Under the pieces are notes generated by a model. That model was not told the origin of the DNA and did no database searches. It was given only the letters and a program-made list of their open reading frames with translations. From positions 29,388 through 93,387 of the forward strand of contig JAFTIM010000014.1 in NCBI GenBank assembly GCA_017456885.1: DNA of 64,000 bases. The letters are read 5' to 3'. The DNA is from Paludibacteraceae bacterium (lineage in GTDB: Bacteria > Bacteroidota > Bacteroidia > Bacteroidales > Paludibacteraceae). The position numbers were made by a program, and so were the translations under genes. Of this stretch, positions 1 through 9,540 are shown in pieces. Positions within the stretch are counted from its first letter, which is position 1, and every line of letters starts with the position of its first letter.

Positions 1-38
1 TTTGCCTGCAAAGCCGCCATCAGTTTATTCACGTCCAT
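1..38 (-). CDS. 5' end of a gene running off the left edge
   Basis: A minus-strand reading frame starts with ATG at 36-38 and runs off the window after about 12 codons (MDVNKLMAALQA). The short N-terminus is reminiscent of the start of Bacteroidales glutamate dehydrogenases, but twelve residues cannot establish that. It is followed on the same strand by the ldcA-like gene, about 90 bases upstream of this start. Identity is a guess; the presence of a start here is moderately likely. Confidence 0.35.
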   Translation of the reverse strand, partial: MDVNKLMAALQA

Positions 39-97
39 AACCTATCTTTTTTAAAAGTTAAACAAGAATTGTTCGGACAATGATACCGTTATTTTAT

Positions 98-116
98 GAG
101 AAAAGCAATTTTTCTC
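98..116 (-). terminator. weak hairpin downstream of the LD-carboxypeptidase gene
   Basis: GAGAAAA and TTTTCTC pair around a five-base loop, just after the stop of the minus-strand gene ending at 130. No good T-run follows, so termination efficiency is uncertain. Confidence 0.35.
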
Positions 117-129
117 GCGGTAAATAAGG

Positions 130-1029
130 TTATTTTGAAAAATCAAGCTGCACACCCAAAGCGTTCACCTCCAAACGGCAGTCGTAGTTGAACAACAAAG
201 GATGGTTGTTGCGGATATGCCCCGACGGGAAATCGAATACAACGGGAAAACGATAGTCGGCTACCACGTCGGCAATGAGTTCGGGAAGCGTTCGGCAAAG
301 CCCGTTGTCTTCCTCATAATCGGTAAACTGCCCGACAATCAGTCCTCGTATTCTGTTGAAAACACCCGCCAATTTCAGGTTCCACAACATACGCTCCACG
401 CAATGAGGTTTCTCGCCAATGTCCTCGATAAAAAGTATTTTTTCGGCAAAATCCAAATCGAGAGGTGTACCACGCAATGCCGAAAAAACAGCCAAATTGC
501 CCCCGACGATTTTTCCTTGCGTTTTGCCATAGCGGTTGAGCGGATGCTGTTTTCTCTTGTACGAAGGCTCTATTCCGAAAAGCATTTTGCGATAGGTTTC
601 GAGCAACGTATCGGGAAGTTCGGCACGAGCCAAATTGCGTAACATTGGTGCATGCATCGACGCCACGCCATGCGCGCAAACAGCGTTGTGCAACACCGTA
701 ACATCGCTATACCCCACTATCCACTTGGGGTGTGAAAGAAATCCCGACCAATCGATTCCGCCCACAATCTGCACCAAACCATAACCGCCGCGAGCACAAA
801 AAACAGCTTTCGTATCGGCATCGTCAAACGCCTGCTGCAAATCGCACAAACGTTGTTCGGGACGCCCCGCAAAACAGCCATACTCTTCGGTAATATGCGG
901 CATTGCCACCGCAACCAATCCCCACGATTGCAATATCGCTGCCGCTTGCTGCACTTCCGCCTCGGCAACTCGCCCCGCGGGAGCCACCAACGCCACTTTA
1001 TCACCTTTTTTCAAAAACGGAGGAATCAT
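130..1029 (-). CDS. LD-carboxypeptidase (peptidase family S66, LdcA/MccF type)
   Basis: This is a 299-residue cytoplasmic serine peptidase of family S66, which removes the terminal D-alanine from L,D-linked murein tetrapeptides during recycling; MccF relatives cleave microcin C. The nucleophile motif GYSD places Ser at residue 108. Glu202 lies in the FIEDIGEKP segment and His271 in FPSGH, completing the Ser-Glu-His set. Length is normal for the family and there is no signal peptide. The ATG overlaps the stop of the upstream ABC permease by one base (TGATG), so it is the last gene of the kdsD-ABC-ABC-ldcA operon. Peptidoglycan recycling is the most likely role; MccF-like immunity cannot be excluded from sequence alone. 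Confidence 0.88.
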   Translation of the reverse strand: MIPPFLKKGDKVALVAPAGRVAEAEVQQAAAILQSWGLVAVAMPHITEEYGCFAGRPEQRLCDLQQAFDDADTKAVFCARGGYGLVQIVGGIDWSGFLSHPKWIVGYSDVTVLHNAVCAHGVASMHAPMLRNLARAELPDTLLETYRKMLFGIEPSYKRKQHPLNRYGKTQGKIVGGNLAVFSALRGTPLDLDFAEKILFIEDIGEKPHCVERMLWNLKLAGVFNRIRGLIVGQFTDYEEDNGLCRTLPELIADVVADYRFPVVFDFPSGHIRNNHPLLFNYDCRLEVNALGVQLDFSK

Positions 1030-2306
1030 CAGTTTTTATATTTAATCCATTTCCACAGCTCGCGCCATGTTACTTTTTTGCCATACATAAGAATTCCCGT
1101 ACGATATATTTTCGCTGCCAACCAAGTGGTAATCAAAAACGTGATAACCAAAACGACAATCGAAACGATTTTTTGCCAAAGGGCGACTCCAAACGGCAAA
1201 CGTACCATCATCACAACGGGCGAAGTAAAAGGTATCATCGAACACCAAAAAGCCAACGGGCCATCGGGATTCTCGATACTGTAGATAGCTGCATACATTG
1301 CAAACAATATGGGTATCATGATAGGGAACACAAACTGCTGCGTGTCCGTATCGCTGTCAACCGCAGCTCCGATAGCGGCAAACAGCGAAGCGTAAAGCAG
1401 GTACCCTCCAACAAAATAGACGAGAAAAAGGGTTATGATTTCCGCAAAATTGATGCTCATAAGGTGCTGCATCATTTCTGCCATCGTATTCGGATTGTCC
1501 AACGTAAAATCGGGCTGCAGCGGAATGTCGAACAAATAGCCGCCTGCAAAAATCAAAGCAACCACAAAGAGCAACCACAACAAAAATTGCGTCAAACCGA
1601 CCAACGCAATGCTGATAATTTTTCCTAACATCAACTCAAAAGGTTTTACACTGCAAATCAACACCTCCACGATACGATTTGTTTTTTCTTGCAAAACACC
1701 ATTCATCACTATCGACCCGTAGGTAAACACAAAAAAGTAAATCAACATCATAAACACCAATCCGACCACACTTGCAACTTCGGAGGAGGAGAGATTTGCC
1801 GTACCGTTTTCGTCCATCTTAACGGTGGTTACCTCTATTTCCGTATGCAGTTGTTCTACGATTGCTTTCAGATTCGGAATCGCGTACGATGCCAATTTCT
1901 CGTCTTCCACGAATACCGCCAATTGTTGTTCTACATATCGTTTCAATTCCGGCGTAACCTGTTTTTCGGAGAATATGGTTACCGACGGTTTAACCAACAA
2001 ATCGTTGTCTATCAAAATCACAGCATCGTAGTTGCCGGCAGCGGGGATTCCCCCAATGGCATCGGAGAGCGGCTCTACGACATCAAACTTGAAATCGGTG
2101 GTGTTTGCCAACACTTGTTTGTATTTGCCCGTTCTATCGACAACGGCAATATGCTCTTCACGATGGCTGTCGATACCCGAAAGCCACAACGGAATAAAAA
2201 AGGTTGCCGCAAACAAAATCGGCACTAAAAATGTCAGCAGAATAAACGACTTTTTTGCCACACGACGCAAATATTCACTTTTGATAATCAATCCTATTTT
2301 ACTCAT
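1029..2306 (-). CDS. ABC-2 type transporter permease (NatB-like)
   Basis: A 425-residue membrane protein. It has one N-terminal transmembrane segment (about 18-42), a large extracytoplasmic domain (about 45-180), then five or so C-terminal membrane segments (about 180-400). This topology is typical of NatB/YhaP ABC-2 permeases, which export sodium or small molecules, or act in stress resistance. Its start overlaps the end of the ATPase gene at 2299-3204 by eight bases, so the two form a translationally coupled exporter. The segment LQEKTNRIVEVLICSV resembles the conserved cytoplasmic loop of the family. The substrate is unknown. Confidence 0.85.
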   Translation of the reverse strand: MSKIGLIIKSEYLRRVAKKSFILLTFLVPILFAATFFIPLWLSGIDSHREEHIAVVDRTGKYKQVLANTTDFKFDVVEPLSDAIGGIPAAGNYDAVILIDNDLLVKPSVTIFSEKQVTPELKRYVEQQLAVFVEDEKLASYAIPNLKAIVEQLHTEIEVTTVKMDENGTANLSSSEVASVVGLVFMMLIYFFVFTYGSIVMNGVLQEKTNRIVEVLICSVKPFELMLGKIISIALVGLTQFLLWLLFVVALIFAGGYLFDIPLQPDFTLDNPNTMAEMMQHLMSINFAEIITLFLVYFVGGYLLYASLFAAIGAAVDSDTDTQQFVFPIMIPILFAMYAAIYSIENPDGPLAFWCSMIPFTSPVVMMVRLPFGVALWQKIVSIVVLVITFLITTWLAAKIYRTGILMYGKKVTWRELWKWIKYKN

Positions 2307-3204
2307 GCTGCGAACCCTTTATAGCATTGATAAAAATTTCATTCATGCTTGGCACTTCCTCGAAAAACGCAGTTATTTTATGACCTGCCATGACTTGTGC
2401 CAAGACTTCGTTGGGCGACGGAGTGCGAAAACGCAACGTTGTAGCGCCGTTCCGTTCGCAAGAGGAAAGTACCTCGCAATGCCGCAACTCCTCGCCCCGA
2501 AAAACACCCTCGCAAGTCAGCGTATAGGTATCGGTTTTAAATGCCGCACGCACTTGAGCCACATTGCCCTGCAACACAACCTTCGAGCGGTTGATAAGCG
2601 ATATTTCATCGCAAAGTTCTTCCACCGACTCCATATTGTGGGTAGAAAAAATAATGGTTGCTCCTTTTTCGCGCAATGCCAAAATCTCTTGTTTCAAGAG
2701 ATTTGCATTCACGGGGTCGAAACCACTGAACGGTTCATCGAAAATCAGCAATTCGGGTTCGTGTAACACCGTCGTTATAAACTGCACCTTCTGTGCCATT
2801 CCTTTCGACAGTTCCTCCACTTTTTTGTTCCACCAAGGCTGTATTTCAAATTTTTCGAACCAAAACTTCAAACGCTCCAAAGCATCGGACTTCGACACCC
2901 CTTTCAGTTGAGCAAGATAAAGCGCCTGCTCGCCCACCTTCATTTTTTTGTAAAGTCCTCGCTCTTCGGGCAAATAGCCGATACGCGAGACATCGTTTTG
3001 CGAGAGCGGTTTCCCTTTAAACAACACCGTACCGCTATCGGGAGCCGTTATCTGATTGATGATGCGAATCAACGTAGTTTTACCGGCTCCATTCGGACCC
3101 AACAGACCGTAAATAGACTTTTCGGGAATGGTAAGCGACACCTTATCCAATGCCAAATGACCATCGTACTGCTTCGACACATCCGCAATGTTCAGAAAAT
3201 CCAT
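2299..3204 (-). CDS. ABC transporter ATP-binding protein (NatA-like)
   Basis: A 301-residue ATPase. Walker A is GPNGAGKTT (about 36-44), the signature is LSKGMAQKVQ, and Walker B is LLIFDEPFSGFDP followed by the H-loop STHNMES. The roughly 80-residue C-terminal tail corresponds to the DUF4162-type extension of NatA-like ATPases. The start lies one base after the kdsD stop and the end overlaps the permease gene, so it is the second gene of a four-gene operon. It powers the adjacent permease; the cargo cannot be told from sequence. Confidence 0.9.
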   Translation of the reverse strand: MDFLNIADVSKQYDGHLALDKVSLTIPEKSIYGLLGPNGAGKTTLIRIINQITAPDSGTVLFKGKPLSQNDVSRIGYLPEERGLYKKMKVGEQALYLAQLKGVSKSDALERLKFWFEKFEIQPWWNKKVEELSKGMAQKVQFITTVLHEPELLIFDEPFSGFDPVNANLLKQEILALREKGATIIFSTHNMESVEELCDEISLINRSKVVLQGNVAQVRAAFKTDTYTLTCEGVFRGEELRHCEVLSSCERNGATTLRFRTPSPNEVLAQVMAGHKITAFFEEVPSMNEIFINAIKGSQHE

Positions 3205-3205
3205 A

Positions 3206-4174
3206 CTATTTCAACGTTTTTTTAAAATCGAAAATATTATGAATGTGCAAAACACCTATAATCAGTGCATTCGAGGCATCGCTTTCGGGCACCACCAACG
3301 AGGTGATTTTGTTTTCGTCCATCATTGCCAAAGCATCGCTTATCATAGCCTCCGGCAGAATTTTTTTGAAGCCGTTTGTCATTATATCCGTAGCAACAAT
3401 CACTTTCAAATCATCGTATTTCTGCACCGCCCGACGAATGTCGCCGTCGGTAATTATTCCAACAGCCACATCGTCTTTGTATACAAGCGTTACACCCTGC
3501 CGCGACTTGCTTACCTCGTAAATAACGTCTTTGAACAAGGTGTTTTCTTGTACGCGAGGAACATTTCTGTTCATACAATCGGACACCCTTGTCAGCAAGC
3601 GTCTTCCAAGAGCTCCTCCGGGGTGATAAAATGCAAAATTCTCCATTTTAAAAGCTCGATGTTCCATCAAACACATTGCCAAGGCATCACCCATTACCAA
3701 AGCAGCCGTAGAAGAACAGGTCGGTACGAAAGATTCCTCACCTGCTTCGTGTACGACACCGCAATCAATTGCAATATCGGCACGCTTTGCCAACTCCGAC
3801 TGTAAATCGCCGGTCATTGCCACAATCGGGCAGCCGATTTTTTTTATCGGAGGCAAAATATTCAACAATTCCTGCGAAAAACCGCTGTTTGAAATTGCAA
3901 CCACCACATCATCTTTGCAAATCATGCCCAAATCGCCATGCATTGCTTCTGCCGCATTCATAAAAACAGAAGGCGTACCTGTCGAAGCCAGCGTCGAAGA
4001 TATTTTATGACCGATGATACCCGATTTTCCGATTCCGGTTATCACCACTTTCCCTTTCGATTTCAGAATAAGATTAACCATATCGGCAAATTCACGCCCT
4101 ATACGATTACGAACATTTTTCAGTTCTCCAATTTCTGCATCAAAAACCTCTTTGCTACGTTCAATAAAATCCAT
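3206..4174 (-). CDS. kdsD: D-arabinose 5-phosphate isomerase (KpsF/GutQ family)
   Basis: This 322-residue enzyme converts ribulose 5-phosphate to arabinose 5-phosphate, the first step of Kdo synthesis for lipopolysaccharide. It has an N-terminal SIS sugar-isomerase domain (about 35-170, with GIGKSGIIGHK and the SNSGFSQE phosphate-binding loop), the family motif HPGGALGRRL, and a pair of CBS domains (about 205-320). Length matches E. coli KdsD (328). It heads the operon with the ABC pair and ldcA, all envelope-related. A candidate promoter lies at 4196-4225. Confidence 0.93.
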   Translation of the reverse strand: MDFIERSKEVFDAEIGELKNVRNRIGREFADMVNLILKSKGKVVITGIGKSGIIGHKISSTLASTGTPSVFMNAAEAMHGDLGMICKDDVVVAISNSGFSQELLNILPPIKKIGCPIVAMTGDLQSELAKRADIAIDCGVVHEAGEESFVPTCSSTAALVMGDALAMCLMEHRAFKMENFAFYHPGGALGRRLLTRVSDCMNRNVPRVQENTLFKDVIYEVSKSRQGVTLVYKDDVAVGIITDGDIRRAVQKYDDLKVIVATDIMTNGFKKILPEAMISDALAMMDENKITSLVVPESDASNALIIGVLHIHNIFDFKKTLK

Positions 4175-4195
4175 ACCATATACAAATTTTCAAAA

Positions 4196-4225
4196 CAAAG
4201 ATACGCATAATCGCCGCAAACCAAA
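4196..4225 (-). promoter_or_regulatory. candidate Bacteroidota promoter of the kdsD operon
   Basis: On the minus strand TTTG (4222-4225) is followed after 18 bases by TATCTTTG (4196-4203), close to the TTTG-N19-TAnnTTTG consensus. It lies about 20 bases upstream of the kdsD start. Confidence 0.5.
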
Positions 4226-4290
4226 AAATCTTGCATTTTTTACATCTAAACACACACAAATAAAACGTACATTTGTATACAAACTGAAAA

Positions 4291-5457
4291 ATGATGAAAT
4301 ACGATTTCAACAAAACGATTGAACGCCGAGGCAGCAATTCTGTAAAATGGGACGCAACGGTCGCCTTTTTCGGGGAAAAAGATGTTTTGCCCATGTGGGT
4401 GGCCGATATGGATTTTCAAACTCCTCCGTTCGTTATCAATGCCATACAACAGCAACTCAATCGAGCCGTTCTCGGCTATACCTTTGCCGGCGAAGAGTGG
4501 TATTCGTCAATCATCTCGTGGTTAAAAAAAAGGCACGAATGGGACGTTGAAGCAAAGTCATTGACATTTGTTTCAGGAGTTGTGCGCGGTCAGGCACATG
4601 CCTTGCAGTGTTTTACCGAAGCATCTGACAAAGTGATGGTGATGACGCCTGTGTATCATCCGTTTTTTCAGGTTACCAAACACTTGCATCGACAAGTCGT
4701 TTTTTCGCCACTTCACATCGAAAACAACCAAATCGACATCAATTTCAATCGATTTGAAAACGACATCAAAGGGTGTAAAATGCTGATTTTATGCAACCCG
4801 CACAACCCCGGAGGGCGTGTTTGGACAAAAGAAGAACTGCAAACAATCGCTCATATTTGCCACAAAAACAACGTTTTAGTTATCTCCGACGAAATTCACG
4901 CCGATCTGACACTACCGGGCTATCGACATCTCCCATTTACCACCGTATCGGCCGAAGCCGCAGAAATAGGCATCACTCTAATGGCTCCAAGCAAAACATT
5001 CAATATGCCGGGTGTGTCCAGCTCGTTTGCCATTGTCGAAAACGAACAACTGAACCGACAATTCCAAACATTTATGCAGGCAGGCGAATTTGACCAAGGC
5101 AATATGTTTGCTTATGCAAGTACAGTTGCTGCCTATCGGCAAGGCGAGGAGTGGCTCGAACAATTGTTGCAATACGTTCAAAACAACATCGACTTTACAG
5201 AGCATTTTCTTCAAACAGAACTACCTGCGATAAGCATGATTCGACCTCAAGCCTCTTTCCTGATCTTTTTGAATTGCAAAAAGTTGAATTTGGAACAACC
5301 CGAATTAGAGAAATTGTTTTTGAACAAAGCTCGTTTGGCACTAAATAGCGGCACGACGTTCGGACAAGAAGGCGAAGGCTTCATGCGGTTAAATGTGGGG
5401 TGTCCTCTCGGCACGTTGCAAGAGGCATTGTATCGGATGAAAACCGCTTTAAGATAA
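4291..5457 (+). CDS. patB: PLP-dependent cystathionine beta-lyase, PatB/MalY family
   Basis: A 388-residue fold-type I PLP enzyme that cleaves C-S bonds of cystathionine or cysteine conjugates to give pyruvate, ammonia and a thiol. The family start WVADMDFQTPP is present, as are NPHNPGGRVW and SDEIHADL. The PLP lysine is Lys235 in APSKTFNMPG. TACATTTG at 4268-4275 is a possible -7 element. The gene is convergent with the LytTR gene and their ends overlap by nine bases with no terminator between them. The alternative start two residues later (MKYDF) is equally good. Confidence 0.9.
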   Translation: MMKYDFNKTIERRGSNSVKWDATVAFFGEKDVLPMWVADMDFQTPPFVINAIQQQLNRAVLGYTFAGEEWYSSIISWLKKRHEWDVEAKSLTFVSGVVRGQAHALQCFTEASDKVMVMTPVYHPFFQVTKHLHRQVVFSPLHIENNQIDINFNRFENDIKGCKMLILCNPHNPGGRVWTKEELQTIAHICHKNNVLVISDEIHADLTLPGYRHLPFTTVSAEAAEIGITLMAPSKTFNMPGVSSSFAIVENEQLNRQFQTFMQAGEFDQGNMFAYASTVAAYRQGEEWLEQLLQYVQNNIDFTEHFLQTELPAISMIRPQASFLIFLNCKKLNLEQPELEKLFLNKARLALNSGTTFGQEGEGFMRLNVGCPLGTLQEALYRMKTALR

Positions 5458-6327
5458 ATTGTCGGCATCGGGTGTCAAGCCCGAAAATTGCTCCAATACC
5501 CGAGTGCTATAAATTTTTGAAATCGGAATATTCGGAATGCCATCGTAATCGAAATCGATACACAAACCCTCTTCGGTTTTACGAATGATTCTTACCTTGT
5601 TGGCATTTACAATATACGAACGATGACAACGCAACAACTTGCGGTCGGAAAAGGATTTCTCAATATTCTTCAACGAATTTCGCAACAAGAAATTCACAAT
5701 TCGTCCTTTGTTCAAGTAATGAATATCCACATAGTTGTCGGAGGCTTCGATATAAAACAAACTATCGGCAGCCACCACCAAACGCACATCGCCACGCTCG
5801 TTGCAGAAACTCATTTGGTTGTTTGCCTGTTCGCTCTGCGAGGCAGCCTGCTGGTTGCCCAACATCTTGATAATCTTATTCTTCTCCTGCAATTCAAAGT
5901 AAAGAAACAAAATGGTGTACGGAAACAAAATAACCAACGAAGTGTACGATATGGCCTGCTTGTACAATTCCCCAAAATCCACATTTACTTTCAGTGCAAA
6001 AATCGGGAACAAGGTAAAGAAAAACGACATTGCCAAAATTTCGCCTAAAATCCAAACCAAATAGCTTACCAACGAAATGTCGTGTTTTTTGGCATAATAA
6101 AACATCACTACACGGCTGATGGCAATTACGCACATGGCCGTCAGTATAATAAGACTGGAAAACAAAAAATAGGTGAAATCATTTATGTTCGGCACCCAAT
6201 TCCGAGAATTGAATGGTTGGAATATATTGATAAAAAACAAAGCGAAAACTGCCGTACCAAGAATTAAGGTTATGACATTTTTTTTATTGTTTATATGACG
6301 CGGTATTTTCAGCATTTCGCCCGACAT
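5449..6327 (-). CDS. membrane-anchored LytTR-family DNA-binding regulator
   Basis: A 292-residue protein. Its N-terminal half has four predicted transmembrane helices (about 17-36, 48-72, 86-110, 125-147), followed by a short linker and a C-terminal LytTR domain (about 180-285: IEASDNYVDIHY, LLRCHRSYIVN). It has no receiver domain, so it differs from classical LytR/AlgR response regulators; one-component membrane LytTR proteins are common in Bacteroidota. TATATTTG at 6353-6360 (minus strand) is a plausible -7 element. The target genes are unknown; patB is convergent rather than co-transcribed. Confidence 0.85.
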   Translation of the reverse strand: MSGEMLKIPRHINNKKNVITLILGTAVFALFFINIFQPFNSRNWVPNINDFTYFLFSSLIILTAMCVIAISRVVMFYYAKKHDISLVSYLVWILGEILAMSFFFTLFPIFALKVNVDFGELYKQAISYTSLVILFPYTILFLYFELQEKNKIIKMLGNQQAASQSEQANNQMSFCNERGDVRLVVAADSLFYIEASDNYVDIHYLNKGRIVNFLLRNSLKNIEKSFSDRKLLRCHRSYIVNANKVRIIRKTEEGLCIDFDYDGIPNIPISKIYSTRVLEQFSGLTPDADNLS

Positions 6328-6382
6328 CGCAGTATTTTAATTAAACGAAATGCAAATATATGTTTTTTCTTTTGGAATAAAA

Positions 6383-6409
6383 AAAGCCCGTTTTTGGCAA
6401 ACGAGCTTT
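6383..6409 (-). terminator. rho-independent terminator of the acyl-CoA ligase gene
   Basis: On the minus strand AAAGC-T-CGTTT and AAACG-G-GCTTT pair around a short loop and are followed by a T-run. It lies about 20 bases after the ligase stop and before the LytTR gene start. Confidence 0.75.
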
Positions 6410-6430
6410 AAAACAACCGCTATAAATCTC

Positions 6431-8077
6431 TTAATTATAGAGGTATCGCTTGATACTGCGTTTAGGCGTTTTCTCAAATTCCTTGTCCACAAGTTCCAAT
6501 TTTGAGAGTCGGCAAAACAGCGGTAAAAGCTTATTGACACGTACTCGCAACTCCTCCATTACCTCGTCAGAGGTTTTACCCGGCAACTCTTGTTTCATTT
6601 TATCGGTATCAGCATAAACAAGTGCTACAAGTTTGCCCTCACGTTCAACCACAACAGACTCTATCACATAAGGCAGATTGTTTACCTTACCCTCTATTTC
6701 TTCGGGATAGATGTTTTGTCCCGAGGGGCCGAGTATCATACTTTTTGAACGCCCTCTAATAGACAAATGCCCATCTTTGTCAATCACGCCAAGGTCGCCC
6801 GTACGCATCCAGCCATCGGCCGTAAAGGCAGCATCTGTAGCTTCTTGATTTTTGTAGTAACCCATCATCACGTTATCGCCACGCACCAAAATTTCACCTA
6901 CTTCTCGTTGAGGATTTGCCGAGTCAATGCGTATTTCAATGCCATCAACAGCCTTTCCGCATGTGCGCAGTTTGAATTTTGTCCAATCTTCATAACAAAT
7001 CAAAGGTGCACACTCCGTCATTCCATAGCCTACACAGAAGGGAAATTTGATGGTTTTCAAACATTTTTCCACTTCGTGATTCAATGCCGCACCACCAATA
7101 ATCAAATAACGCAAATGACCGCCAAAAGCATTCATCAATTGATCATACACTTTTTTATGAATCAAGCGATTGATACCCGGTGTGTACCACAAAATACGCA
7201 CAAGCGGTTTGTGTATGGCAGGGAAAATTTTTGCTTTAAAAATCTTCTCGATAACCAACGGGACGGTAAGCATCATGTAAGGTTTCACCTCCGACAACAC
7301 TTTCATCAATACGGCCGGCGATGGAGTTTTGTTCAACACCGTAACGTGTGTACCTCCTGCCACTTGATACAAAATCTCGATAGCCAACCCAAACATGTGC
7401 GCCATGGGCAACATGGACAACAAGTTGTCCGACGAATTGTTAGGAATTGTTCTTTGCGAGAAATCGATATTCGAGTCGATGCTACGCCAATTAAGCATAA
7501 CGCCTTTGGGCGATCCCGTACTTCCCGACGTATAGTTAATCAACACGGGAAGTTCGCTGTCGAACCGCTCAAAATGGACATCGTTACTCGAATAACCTTG
7601 TGGATATTTTGCTTCAAAGGCCGAATTCCAATTGTTAAATCCTTGTTCAAATTGCTCTTGATTCGATTTTAATATCACTAACTCCTCGATAGCAAGAATA
7701 CCTATCAAATTGGGCATCGAGTCCGGATTCAACTGCTCCCAAACCAAAGGGCCTGCCAACAAAAGTTTTGCATCGCTATGATTAACCAATGCCTGAATGC
7801 CTTCCGAATCGAAATCGGACAAAATGGCGACAGCCACGCAGCCATAACTTGTTACAGCCAAAAAGTCGACTGCCCACATCGAGCTGTTTCGCCCACAAAG
7901 TGCGATTTTATCGCCTTTTTGCAACCCAACCTGCTCGAACAACACATGCAAACGGGCAATTTTTTCAGCCATCTCGCCATAAGTAAATGCCGTAGTGCCG
8001 TCATAATCATTCAACGCGGGAGCATTCCAATTCGTTGTTATCGAATTTTCAAAATAATCTAAAAAACGTTTATTCAT
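6431..8077 (-). CDS. long-chain fatty-acid--CoA ligase (AMP-forming)
   Basis: A 548-residue adenylate-forming enzyme that activates fatty acids to acyl-AMP and then acyl-CoA. The phosphate-binding loop YTSGSTGSPKG is at about 182-192, followed by GYGMTECAP and the adenylate motif MRTGDLG. A C-terminal lysine-containing segment near TPKRSIKRYLYN fits the mobile domain. Length is typical of the FadD/long-chain group in Bacteroidales, where it probably feeds exogenous fatty acids into lipid synthesis. It appears monocistronic, with a terminator at 6383-6409. TACTTTTG at 8105-8112 could be the -7 box. Confidence 0.9.
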   Translation of the reverse strand: MNKRFLDYFENSITTNWNAPALNDYDGTTAFTYGEMAEKIARLHVLFEQVGLQKGDKIALCGRNSSMWAVDFLAVTSYGCVAVAILSDFDSEGIQALVNHSDAKLLLAGPLVWEQLNPDSMPNLIGILAIEELVILKSNQEQFEQGFNNWNSAFEAKYPQGYSSNDVHFERFDSELPVLINYTSGSTGSPKGVMLNWRSIDSNIDFSQRTIPNNSSDNLLSMLPMAHMFGLAIEILYQVAGGTHVTVLNKTPSPAVLMKVLSEVKPYMMLTVPLVIEKIFKAKIFPAIHKPLVRILWYTPGINRLIHKKVYDQLMNAFGGHLRYLIIGGAALNHEVEKCLKTIKFPFCVGYGMTECAPLICYEDWTKFKLRTCGKAVDGIEIRIDSANPQREVGEILVRGDNVMMGYYKNQEATDAAFTADGWMRTGDLGVIDKDGHLSIRGRSKSMILGPSGQNIYPEEIEGKVNNLPYVIESVVVEREGKLVALVYADTDKMKQELPGKTSDEVMEELRVRVNKLLPLFCRLSKLELVDKEFEKTPKRSIKRYLYN

Positions 8078-8337
8078 AATATCTCTGTTTTATTTTAACG
8101 ACAACAAAAGTAGAAACAAAAAAGACGAGGGACTAAAAAAAGTTTTTGACATTGGATTTGAGGTACAAAACAGCCCTTTTGTGTGTGAAAATTCAAATAT
8201 AGGGGCGAAATTAGAATTTGCAATTGGTCAAATAACCATTTTTGAGCCAAAATTCAGAACAAATTAGACAGTGTGGAACAATAAGGAAAATGATTCCGCG
8301 TTTTTTGCTAATTTTGCGTAAAATTTAGAAAATAGAA

Positions 8338-9540
8338 ATGCCAAAAACATCTACAAGAGGACTACAAATGCCCTCTTCACCTATCAGGAAACTCGCACCG
8401 CTTGCCGAAAAAGCGAAAGAGCGAGGAGTTAAGGTTTTCCATTTAAACATCGGACAACCCGACTTGAATACGCCTCAGGTAGCACTTGACGCGCTGAAAA
8501 ACATAGACCGTAAATTGTTGGAATACAGTCCAAGTCAAGGCTTCAAGCATTTACGCGAAAAGATGGTGGACTACTATCAACGATTCAACATTCACGTTTC
8601 GGCCGACGATATCATCATTACCACAGGAGGCTCGGAAGCCGTAAATTTCGCTTTTTTGAGTTGTTTAGACCAAGGCGACGAAATTATTGTACCCGAACCC
8701 GCTTATGCAAACTACACCGCTTTTGCACTCGGTGCCGGCGTAAACGTGCGACCTTTGATTGCCACTATCGAAAATGGGTTTGCCCTGCCGCCCATCTCCG
8801 AATTCGAAAAACTAATCACTCCCAAAACAAAAGGGATTCTTATATGCAACCCCAACAATCCGACAGGATATTTGTATTCAAAAGAAGAATTGCAACAACT
8901 CTGCGAATTGATAAAACGATACGATTTGTTTCTTTTTTCCGACGAGGTTTATCGTGAATTTTGCTATACGGGAACGCATTACACATCGGCACTCTCATTC
9001 AAGGAGATAGAGCAAAACGTAATCCTTATCGACTCTTTCTCAAAACGTTACAGCGAATGTGGAATAAGAGTGGGAGCCTTGGTTTGTCGGAACAAACAGG
9101 TACGCGAAAACGTGATGAAGTATTGCCAAGCACGGCTCAGCCCGCCGCTTTTGGGTCAGATTGTGGCCGAAGCATCGTTGAATACGCAGGATTCGTATAT
9201 GCAAGCGGTGTACAACGAATACCTTGAGCGACGCAATCTGCTCATCGAAGGTTTAAACAAGATACCCGGCGTTTACAGTCCTATGCCAATGGGGGCATTT
9301 TATACGTTGGCACGGCTACCCATCGACAACTGCGAGAATTTCTGTCGGTGGTTGCTCAGCGATTTTGAGTACGAGGGACAAACGGTCATGTTAGCACCGG
9401 CAAGCGGATTCTATACCTCGCAGGCTCTTGGGCACAACGAAGCGCGCATTGCCTATGTTTTGGAAAAAGAGGAACTCAAACGAGCATTGTTTATATTAGA
9501 AAAAGCCTTGGAAGCCTACCCGAACAACACATTGAAATGA
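8338..9540 (+). CDS. pyridoxal-phosphate aminotransferase, class I (aspartate-type)
   Basis: A 400-residue fold-type I aminotransferase. It shows ICNPNNPTGYLYS, FSDEVYREF and the PLP lysine Lys236 in SFSKRYSECGIRVG. The N-terminal SPIRKLAPLAEKAKERG with HLNIGQPD is typical of the Bacteroidales AspC-like group; the amino-acid specificity cannot be fixed from sequence. TAATTTTG at 8309-8316 could be a -7 box. The stop overlaps the start of the next gene by four bases (ATGA), so the aminotransferase and the permease are translationally coupled, an odd functional pairing. Confidence 0.88.
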   Translation: MPKTSTRGLQMPSSPIRKLAPLAEKAKERGVKVFHLNIGQPDLNTPQVALDALKNIDRKLLEYSPSQGFKHLREKMVDYYQRFNIHVSADDIIITTGGSEAVNFAFLSCLDQGDEIIVPEPAYANYTAFALGAGVNVRPLIATIENGFALPPISEFEKLITPKTKGILICNPNNPTGYLYSKEELQQLCELIKRYDLFLFSDEVYREFCYTGTHYTSALSFKEIEQNVILIDSFSKRYSECGIRVGALVCRNKQVRENVMKYCQARLSPPLLGQIVAEASLNTQDSYMQAVYNEYLERRNLLIEGLNKIPGVYSPMPMGAFYTLARLPIDNCENFCRWLLSDFEYEGQTVMLAPASGFYTSQALGHNEARIAYVLEKEELKRALFILEKALEAYPNNTLK

